Positions 55,362-64,000 of a DNA stretch of 64,000 nt are shown here, in pieces. The stretch's first letter is position 1; every line of letters starts with the position of its first letter. Under the pieces are notes generated by a model. That model searched no databases, was not told the DNA's origin, and worked only from the letters and a program-made list of their open reading frames with translations. The DNA is from Bradysia coprophila (lineage: Eukaryota; Arthropoda; Insecta; Diptera; Sciaridae). The stretch is taken from assembly GCF_014529535.1 (NCBI RefSeq), contig NW_023504014.1, positions 558,001 to 622,000 of the forward strand. The letters run 5' to 3'. Made by a program: the position numbers and the translations under genes.

Positions 55362-57162
55362 TGTGACTAAAATAACTACACCACAAGTTGTAAACGAAAA
55401 TGCACCCAGAATTAGAACCAGACATGGTCTAAAAAATCCGTCGCCTAATACTGCAATGGCGCTGTTCATTCAGAAGAGAAAAAAAAATGAAATTTTTCTG
55501 TGAAAAGGCTAAGGTGCCTAAAATCAACCGTCCACAACAGATACATCTTTTCATACAAAAAGACCAAATTACGAGAAAAATTCTTTAAATTTGTTACCTA
55601 ACTGCTTTTAAAAAAATCTAGGCATCCGCACGAGTTTAACGAGATAACGAGGTAGGGTGAGCAAGATTCCCCCTTACTGAAGGAATCTCGCACAGTTCGA
55701 AATTCCTCTCTAGAATTGAATCAGGTAAGTTGGAAAGTTTTGTACTGGCATGCGAGTTTATGGAATTGGTTTACGAATCTATGGAAATGGCGTGCGAGTC
55801 TGGGGAACTAGTGTGTCAGTTTTTGCAACTGCTGTACAAGTTAAGAGGGACTCTAGAGCTGTGTGATCTTATACCTTATAGGGAGCACTGCGCGAGATTT
55901 CCCTCCACATATTGTACCGAGTGCGAGATTCCCCGTACTCCAAACTTGCCAAAGTTAGTAGGTTCCAAACTTATCATTCTGAGGTTCAATAGCTAGGAAT
56001 ACGGTTGAAACTCTTGACTTGAAAGTGTTGGTTACTCTGGGTTTTTTTGAAGGAATTAAATTCTTGAGGTCAAATAAGGATGAGAAAAGTACCATGTAGA
56101 ATTATAGGATTTTGTGGACTAATTTCTTTAGTTCTCTTCTGAAATTTAGAGTTTATTGAGGTGCAGAAGGTTGGTTCCTAAAATTATTTTATCATTCCTC
56201 ATGGTCCACAATCTTCCCAGCTCTAAAACCTCTGGATTTTGAGAGATATAAAAAGAAATTGGGTTTTCTTGGGTTCTACGGATCTTTAAGAGTATTTAGG
56301 TGTGAGTGGATTGGTTCCACCACTTAAGATTTTAGGAGATTTTTTATCGGTTGACTGATTGTGAACTTACTTACTTGATGTACTGCTGATGCATTAAGAC
56401 GATGCGTGCCAGCTTGTGCTCGATGGCATTTGCACTCAATTTTCGCAAATTTATTTCCATTTGAAGTGTCATGATTGTTTGGTGAATCAAATCCGACAGC
56501 ATGGACACACAAACAAAATTGATGATAATAACCGTCTCAACGGCTACTTCAACCCAACAAACGAGTGACAAAACCGAAATTTCGAACGCAACATTGATTG
56601 CATATTCAACGGTACTAGCAGTATTGTCGATACCCGGAATGTCGATACCAATCGATGTGATCCATTTGCTGGTGAATAAGTAAATCAAAAATGGTTGAAT
56701 GGCACCGAACACGATGAACACATGCACATAGACCAGCATAAACCAACAAATTTTTTCAATTAATTTTGAATATCGTTCGCAAATGCGGAAAAATTCTTCA
56801 TTTTTCATGCGAAAGTCTGACGAATTTTGTCGAAAAATTTGCTGCACAAAATTCGGTATCCATGCCAAACGTTTGAAGTCATCAACAAACGAAAATTTCA
56901 AGGACGTTTGAGTGATTGCACCAATGGTTCCAACCAATTGTAACAGCGTCGTCAAATCATTTCGATTCTTGTACATGGAAAATGCAGTACAACAAAATGA
57001 TGCGAAAAACCAGACGGCCATCAGCCAATACCCAAACGAACGACGAAATTTTACATCAAACACATCGAAACGAATGAACCTTAAAGAGGTCCGAAGGAAT
57101 GTGTGAATGCTCCAACTGAAGCGATCATATGGCGACGCACTAGCCTTCATCAAAGTTTTCAT
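55362..57162 (-). pseudogene. Odorant receptor, 5' exons only (right-arm copy)
   Basis: Exon 1 57162-56375 and exon 2 55461-55362, same lengths (788 and 100 nt) and phases as the left-arm copy; exon 1 donor is gtaagt. The protein differs at about seven positions (IEKICWF against IAKICWF, SIGIDIPGIDNTAS against SIRIDIPGIDNAAS, LSANAIEHKL against LNADAIEHEL). A frame continues upstream of ATG 57162 for 16 codons without an ATG, whereas the left arm has a stop there, so 57162 is the shared start. The exons for helix 6, helix 7 and tail are not found adjacent; an isolated 3' exon lies at 45.4-45.6 kb on the same strand. Conservation of both exons suggests the break is recent or the gene is partly retained. 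Confidence 0.75.
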
Positions 57163-57885
57163 TTTTTTAAACGATTTTCTTAAAGTTTTTATTTTGTTAC
57201 TGGCTGACACGTCCCAACGATAACACTTTCAGTGTAATACTGACCACTAATTTGTTAAACTTTTAATTAAACCCTCTGTCTGTTATATTATAAACACGGT
57301 CGCGTGCAACCAACACGACAATTTAATTGTAGACCATACTGTAATTAAGTCATTGTGTCGACCATTTAAATTGTGTACCTAAGATAACGAACCGAAACTA
57401 ATATCATGGAATTCAGTTTAAAATTAGGACGCAGCACGTGTTATATGGCCCGTACAATGTGTAAAAATAGAGTGGGTCCTCTGATACCAATACAAGAAGA
57501 GTTAAATAGTTATTTATCTAACAAGAATCGTATGGAGGTATGGAGCTTGGCAAGACATCGTGTGCGATAATATAGCAGCATACGATTTTTGTTGCATATT
57601 ACCGAAGATAATCTTAGTGTGACTTCAGAAACACGTGGTTTTTATCGCACTAGTGTGGAAAAATTGCGACGATTGTAGACTTCTTCATACAAAAAAATCA
57701 CTTCAGCACGACAATGATAATCATCACGTTGCCTTCATCGAGACACCAGATGGTGGTGATTGGAATGATAACGTTAGACTTTGAAAGGTAAAAAACATCA
57801 TGCAAATCGACATTTGTGTATAGGGGATAGGTGGTTTGGGAAAGAAGAAAAAATCCCAATGGATCATTGTCAATGTTTTTTGAGA

Positions 57886-57997
57886 TGTCAAATGAGCTGT
57901 CATTTTCACAAAGCTAACCACAATGTTACAAAAATTTATATGGAGATGTCATTGTTTGAGGTTAGCTTTGTGAAATTGACAACTCATTTGACACTAT
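57886..57997. mobile_element. MITE-like hairpin, right-arm copy
   Basis: Counterpart of 31004-31115, with the same stem (cacaaagctaacc / ggttagctttgtg). Present in both arms, so older than the duplication. Confidence 0.75.
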
Positions 57998-57999
57998 TT

Positions 58000-59480
58000 T
58001 GAGAGACGATACCGTTATTTGACACTGATCTAAAACAGTGGAAAATTATTGAAGTGACTGGCGTGGCAACTAAAGGAATTTGACATGAACCGCAGCAAAA
58101 TTCTCATACCGACGTAGCTGAGAAATTTGGATTTGGCGAGAATGAAGATGGACTAATCCGTGATCTGATCAATTTGAATGGACGAAGGTGAAAATGGAAA
58201 AAGGGACTTGCGTCACACTTCCACTGTAAATGGTTTGTGGGTCTTTTGTATGTATTCCGTTATCTTTTCGACCGAATCTCCATAAAAGCTAAGGGCCTTG
58301 TAGATCCGTACGATTGCATCCACATCTCAGATAAAAGACACTTAAAACGGTCATGGCTTCCAAACGAGCGACATTTGAAAAAAAAAAACTGAAACACGCC
58401 GCGGATAGAATCTAAAACTCAGTAAATTTGTCTTTGAACCGAACTTTCTATCTGCCATTTTTTCCGAGTTATGGCTCACATAGCTCACAATTAAAACGCT
58501 CATAGCTTTTGGTGATTTTGGGGACAAAAATCCTGAAACGAACTTTCTATCTGCTATGTTTTCCGACACCTGGCTCACCTAGTTCAATAGCTTAAAACGT
58601 TCATAGCTCCAAAATTATTGACTTTTATGAAAATTCCTTTCTTAGAATCACGTCCTTGACATAACCTGATAATTTCAACCAAATCCACCTACACCACCTA
58701 CACCAAAATCAGTCATATTTGACTTCTTCGACACTCAACTGTTGTCTGTTAACACGAAAAAATCATTCAAGAACGAAAGACACGAAGTAGCTGAGTTACA
58801 ACTTCGAAATTTTAGATTCGTTTGTAAATTTCGTCGTAGAGCGATCTCGCTACAAAAAAAAAAAACTAACAAAAAAGGTACGCGTCACGACCGATGCGTA
58901 TCATGTTTTGTATCGTTACAAAGCTTAAGCTTAGAGCTAAGCAACTGCACATATTTTGATTTAAAAAAATTACGTTGGAAGTGTTCCAGCAGTGCTCAAA
59001 GTTCGCTGAAGGTAGCAAAAAAAAGATGGTCAAAATTTGGCCATTAGAGACAACACCTAAAAAATCAGCTATAGTGGTAGATAAAGCTTGTCACCCTCGG
59101 TCCATATCAACAATCTAAAACTTCCACGGTTGCTTCCTTTCGAAGATATCGCCCATTGAAAATCGTGATTTTTCGACTACTTAGGGCTACAGCTGCCCAA
59201 CCAGATGTTCCAATGTGATTTTTTTCATGAAAAGTATTAGAATTAGTCCCTCCACCGATCCCAATATAAGTCAAAATTAACCGCTACTCTACCTGCCGTG
59301 GACGACACAGCTGCTGGTTCTCAGAAACGGCCCAGCCGTTTGGTCTGATTTTTTCCTGTGTGATGTTCTTGTCCATCACTGATTAATAATATGAAAAAAG
59401 AAATTATTGGTGGTCGGCGTTCCCTACTTAATCTCGTTTCAAACCAACCGTGTTTGATCAATCACATTAATCTCTGCAAA
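58000..59480. other. Arm sequence without supported gene
   Basis: Partly matches 30.3-31.0 kb in reverse (for example ggcagatagatagttcgg-like phrases). The phrase aaaacg(g/t)tcat(g/a)gct recurs near 58345, 58495 and 58600, a short dispersed repeat of about 120 bp period. A 101-codon frame at 58742-59047 has no family features. Confidence 0.4.
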
Positions 59481-59901
59481 ACCAAGTGTCGTTATAATCC
59501 ATACAGACTCTGTATTACAGAGTGATGATAATATGGCAACTGGGATATCATCTCTCTTTAATTGATGAAATTCTCGTCCCAACCAAGACGTTTTGAGCGT
59601 CAAAAAAGCCGGAAATAGTCTTAAACCAATTTTTCTTTACCTTAATGCACTAGTTTCAAATGTTTCGGTTATGCGATAAGATTATGTTTGAAACATGACT
59701 TTTTTCTTCTCGAAATAGTTTCAAAACACAGGTCACGAGATCAAACTATTGTAACTTTCACTATCTTTCATTCAGACCAGTGTGTCGCAAAACTTTTCGG
59801 ATTTTCGGTGGATCGAATCAAGAATCGGCAATAAGTCTAGTTTCTCTGACTCACCTAAATGACTAATCACTGTCAGCACGATTTCACTGCTGCTAATATA
59901 T

Positions 59902-60999
59902 GGGTAATTCCATGGTTAGTTGCGTTACAAATTTCGTTATCTGTGAGTCATAAAGTTAATTGTGCTGGCTATGTTTTGCGGTAACAACCTCAGTCTATAA
60001 ATTTTCTAATACTCAGGAGACACAGTGCATGAAAGCAACAAGAATTGGAATTTTTAGCCTGCGAAGTGTGACTTGTGTGATCGCAAAAGTCGGCGGTTAG
60101 TTGCGTTACACGTTTGTGACTTTTCGAAATATTTTCACCAAATAAAAACTGATTTCGGTAAACTTTTTTTTCTCTTCAAGACGCGCAATATGCGCAGTTT
60201 AAGCCCAATATGAGGTTGGTAACCCAAAATTTGGGGGAGATATGTCTAAAAAAGTGATATTTTTCGGAGGTCATAAAAAGCCAGAAATATTTTTTTTTCA
60301 CAATTGGTGGTTGTTACCCCACAGAAAATGTTGTTTCGGCTCAAAACCGTTTAAAAAAATGGTTACAAAATTTTTCGATATAATCTCGACGAGTTAAAAT
60401 TCGAGGATGACTTTTATCACCACTGGGAAGCTGTTGTCACCTACTTTACTCACCCAACTAACCTGATTGACTCAAAGTTATTTTTCTCGTGAAGTCATAT
60501 GCTGTAGCTTTCGAATGACACCGATCTTCAGTTTTTATTTGAAAAAATGTAATTTCGGCAACGTTTGGGTCGAAGTGATTTTACCTTACTTCGAAGCAGA
60601 ATGAACCAAAAATCTTCAAAAAATTTAATTTCGTGTCATTTGGAGCAATTGTGGAATTATATGGTCCACATCTACAGGAAAACAAATTTACAAAAATCAT
60701 TTGAGATTTATTGAGAATATCTCGGAATGTCGAATACAAACAAACACTTTTTGATCATGTCTCCCCGAGACTGCATTTTACAATAACCTCATGTCAATAG
60801 CTTTCAGCAAAAAAAAAGTTTAGTGAAATCGGTTCAGATTTCGTGAAATAAACTAGAATTTTCAAAATTTCCACCGACGTAATATGGGGCTTAAACGACG
60901 CGTCTGGTCAACAGCTTTCAAGGAAAAAAAAGTTTGCCGAAATCGCATTTCAATTGGTGAAAATATTTCGAACAGTCACAAATTAGCAGGAATTACCCA
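59902..60999. mobile_element. 1.1-kb non-autonomous element, TA target, long inverted ends
   Basis: The ends tgggtaattcc (59902) and ggaattaccca (to 60999) are exact complements and are flanked by TA (59900-59901, 61000-61001). Subterminal sequences also pair: tttcgaaatattttcaccaa at about 60115 with ttggtgaaaatatttcgaac at about 60953. The empty site is seen at about 22605 (taatatctgcaatt) and in the left arm near 29020. The interior is non-coding. TA duplication suggests mobilisation by a Tc1/mariner-type transposase. Confidence 0.8.
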
Positions 61000-61000
61000 T

Positions 61001-62600
61001 ATGCAATTTTCGCAACGCTCCCTAAACGTATGGTTTAAGGTTTGGTATTGACGAGGATATTGATTAACGATAATAATTCAAATTTTCATTCTAATTTTAA
61101 ACTATCTAGAGAATTCCAGCACGAAAAAACTTGAGTTTTCACAATCCTCTCTTTAGCAAACAAAGAATGCCGGGCAGTAAACAAATGTTTCAATTGTAGA
61201 CAAACCCCCTGAATCAACAAACTTACAAAAGACATGATATCAGACAAAAACCTCTAAGAAGAGGAAAGGTGACGCAAGTCCTTTACTTACAAAAGTAGTG
61301 ATATCAGAAAGGGTGACGATAAAAGCTCCGATACAAAAAAAAATTAACTTTACGGGGCGAATCTGGCACAGTCATGACTTTTCGATGCATGTAGTAAAAG
61401 GGCGCATACTCTCATCGCATGTGCTAGATTCCCCGATGCCCCTTACAACCTAATCCAATGACACTAATTCCACTAAAAACAATTAATTCTTCGGCACGAA
61501 TTTTATCTAAAAACATCCTCATTTTGCATCATTTTTCACCTTATATAGTTCTCTATAAGCATTGAATATTTCACTACTTCCAAAACAACATAATAAAGAA
61601 CCGAATCAAGTAATACACAAAACCTAAACCGTAAGGAGTCGTAAGAATCGTTAAAAAATATGAAATCTGCTGACAACAAAACTTTGTATAACAAAATGGC
61701 TACTGACCGCACATAATGCTTTTTCAAGGAGCATCGTCACCAAAAATGCTGGTTCCCTCTAAGAACTAGCATTGCCATAGAAAAGCACCATCTTGCCAAC
61801 TCTCGAATATAGATCTATGGTTGTAAGTATAAAGTCAACACACTTATAGCTTATAGCATTAGTGGTTCTCTAAATAGGGTACTGAAACTTGACAGTGTGT
61901 CCAAAAGCTGTAAAAACATTTTGATGTAAACTAAAGTACTTTCTGCAGCTGACAATTATGATCAGTTTTGCTTGAAGTGCGTTGATAAATAGGATAAAGG
62001 ATTAGGATCCTAAGAGGGTAAAACTATGATTTGCACATTTTGAGAGAAGAATCATGTATGGCATAACCTGGTATATCATAACATTACTGTTTTTCTTCTA
62101 ATTGAGTGATGTCAAAGTGATTCGGTGCTTGACAGTGCTATGGTAAAATACATCCTGGAGGTTTACTTTTTCGGGAAAATCACTTTCATTCTGCAGTTAG
62201 TACTACTTGTTTGCGAAGCTGAAGCTATGTACTGCTTTTCCAATATCAAAGACTGAGGTATTGGTTTGCTCATTTTTGTGGAGACAAACGTTTCAAGATA
62301 AGAAACAACTTCATTAATTCATTATGGTCTGAGAGTTTTGTTGACTCGTGAAATCAAACTAAGACGACTGACGGCAGAGTATATTAGAGTGGCTGTGAAG
62401 TCTACTCTAAACAAATCATGAACGCTGTTCTTTAAATTTAACATTTTTTATGAGTCCTAAAAAATGGTGTTAAGATAAGCTTAGAATTGATTATTTAAAC
62501 AAGAACACTGACTGCATTCATTCAGTACGTGACCTGCTGTTGTATTACAACGTTCCCAGTGAAAAGTGCATGAAAGGTTTCCGAATCTTAATCATTAAGA
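61001..62600. other. Upstream region of the right-arm family X gene
   Basis: Matches 26580-27700 and 28790-28990 in reverse. Contains the dispersed repeats seen at 12.62 kb (61865-61965) and 23.33 kb (62190-62330). A 63-codon minus frame at 61536-61727 is not supported. No TATA/initiator pair assigned. Confidence 0.5.
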
Positions 62601-63330
62601 ATGAGCGAACAAAGAATTGACATTGTGGTTGAAGAACGTCAAATATTAACCACGTACGATTTCACCAAGAAGCTAGACGAATTCAGAAAATTTTTGATCG
62701 AAAAAAACTACATAACAATCGACGCGGACGACGGGGACACTTGGCGATTCGCCATAGTTGAAAATGGTAAAGTGACTGATACAGTTCGCCTGGACGCAGA
62801 ACAATACATTCCGGTTAGCGCATACATCTACGACACTAACAAGATATTCGTGTTCAATCTCAAGAAAAAACTTGATGTGTTCGCTGACACACTTCGACAG
62901 TACGTCAGGTTCGATGTTAGTCATAATCTTGATGACTTACGTAAACTTTTGACCGAAAAAAAATTCATCGACGCTGATACGGACACGAGTGCTTGGCGAT
63001 TCGTGTCACCAAGTGCAAAAGATTTGGAAGATATAACTGAGGCAATAATTGGGATAGAAAGTGAAGATCAGATGGTGGTCAAGAATTTCCTCTACGGCAG
63101 TAATAAAGTGCGTTTGGCAGACATTCAACGCAAGAAGAATCCGGACCTGATTGGTGTTGGTGCTGATTATTTCGAAAATGGAGATATTCAAGTCAGAATC
63201 CTACGGAATGATAAACTTTCATCAAATAAAATTGTGCCGATATTGATGAAAAATGTAAGACCGGCCAATAAACTTGGTGTGGTGGCGGATTTTGAAAACG
63301 CCGTTCTCTGCGAAAAGGAAACAGCTATAG
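62601..63330 (+). CDS. Family X gene, right-arm copy, exon 1 (continues past the window)
   Basis: ATG 62601 (MSEQRIDIVVEERQILTTYD) to donor GTATGT at 63331, 730 nt, exactly the length of exon 1 at 26579-25850. About ten residues differ (for example LTEKKFIDADTDTS against LIEKKFIHTDTDTS; RQYVRFD against RQFFRFD), none breaking the frame. The internal duplication (EFRKFLIEK...TWRF and DLRKLLTEK...AWRF) is kept. Exon 2 should begin just beyond base 64000, because the last window bases match the sequence immediately before the exon 2 acceptor of the left-arm gene. Probably a second functional copy; function unknown. Confidence 0.75.
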
Positions 63331-63723
63331 GTATGTTTGCAATCTACACTGCCGTTTTCTGAAAACACACATGAGGGGACATTAACAAATTACGCATTCA
63401 CCTAAGAGTAGGGGGTCAGAATAGCTGGTGGAAAAATGTTGTCTTCTCGGAATCAAAGAAAATGTAAAACTTCCCGTTTTGTAAGAAAAAATTTTGAATT
63501 TACCATCAAATACGTCGACAGCAGTGAGAGCTTCCCTCAATTTTTGGCATACATTGCGATTAGCTAGGTGTAGCTTCAGAGTTTTAGACCATCTATTTCG
63601 AGAATATGTTTTTACTTTGAACACTGGCCTATTTCTGACCTTTTATCTTTTACTGCACATGCTAAATTTGACTATACTCTTCAAGGGATTTAATGATTTC
63701 AAATTTAAACGAACATTTTCCTA

Positions 63724-63847
63724 CAGTGAACGACATCTCAAATGTCTCACTGTCAAATTTTTCTGAGAATTTTATTGTGTCATTGCAAATTCACAATGAC
63801 ATTCTCTGAAAAAAATGACAGTGAGACATTTGAGATGTCGTTCACTG
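63724..63847. mobile_element. 124-bp MITE with TA target, inserted in family X intron
   Basis: cagtgaacgacatctcaaat at the left end pairs with its complement at the right; the arms are about 50 bp, flanked by TA (63722-63723 and 63848-63849). The left-arm intron has the unoccupied site (cgaacctagcaaag at about 25480-25493), which proves insertion after the duplication. Confidence 0.9.
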
Positions 63848-64000
63848 TAGCAAAGTTTCAATGTCAACAATCGCACTGTATCTAAGTTTTGGTTATAACC
63901 GAGAAGTTTCACTCTCTAATCAAAAGATTTAATTCATTTTCCGAAAAAGTGTTCACACACTTGTTGGCATTTGTCCATTAAATGTTTAAATTTTTTATTT

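Larger units (their letters stand above)
54792..64000. repeat. Outer inverted duplication, right arm
   Basis: Counterpart of 24.7-34.12 kb. It begins inside the hAT-like gene at 54792 and runs off the window; the last bases (aaattttttattt) match the family X intron just before its acceptor. It is interrupted by a 1.1-kb element (59902-60999), a 124-bp MITE (63724-63847) and other indels absent from the left arm. Confidence 0.85.

Noticed and set aside
24690..64000. The palindrome as an assembly artefact (haplotype or chimera misjoin)
   Set aside because: The arms differ at several protein positions and carry private insertions with clean target sites, so they are separate loci, though long reads should confirm it.

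Overview
The window is nuclear DNA of an insect, most likely a fly (Diptera). Three things point there: insect-type (7tm_6) odorant receptor genes with short phase-matched introns, an insect-like ARPC5 gene, and AT-rich intergenic DNA full of hairpin elements, LINE, LTR and hAT relics. I cannot name the species; a nematoceran midge or gnat is my inference only.

Layout. 1-9.7 kb is gene-poor and AT-rich, with two unrelated 18-bp tandem arrays and a 520-bp fold-back. 9.7-10.3 kb is ARPC5 (minus). 13.07-14.96 kb is a complete five-exon odorant receptor (plus). 15.2-16.4 kb is a decayed transposon protein. 18.2-20.3 kb is copy A of an unrecognised Lys-rich, low-complexity, three-exon gene. 22.7-23.2 kb is a LINE reverse-transcriptase relic. 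24.1-24.6 kb is a receptor guanylate cyclase fragment. 24.8-26.6 kb is an intact two-exon gene of unknown family (family X here).

From about 24.7 kb on, the window is built of inverted duplications. The outer pair is about 24.7-34.12 kb against 54.79-64.0 kb. Each arm carries family X, the 5' two exons of a second odorant receptor, and the 5' end of a hAT-like gene. An inner pair, about 36.11-38.3 kb against 42.97-45.19 kb, carries copies B (intact) and C (truncated, with a nonsense codon) of the Lys-rich gene. Copy C is joined directly to a truncated family X exon at about 42.97 kb. Copy A at 18 kb is an older inverted relative of copy B.

The 45.2-54.8 kb core differs from its surroundings. 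It holds an intronless, visibly GC-richer cassette of two ORFs on the minus strand, the first ending and the second starting in an overlapping TGATG. The first ORF is split by a 5.46-kb DNA transposon (47948-53406; 131-bp terminal inverted repeats, 8-bp target duplication TTGCTCAC, intact-looking 750-residue two-exon transposase). That transposon is itself interrupted by a 2.1-kb LTR element (50978-53077) whose two 183-bp LTRs look identical, with a 4-bp ATAA duplication. Insertion order can therefore be read directly: cassette, then DNA transposon, then LTR element. Source and function of the cassette are unknown; its organisation would fit a captured viral or otherwise foreign segment, which is inference.
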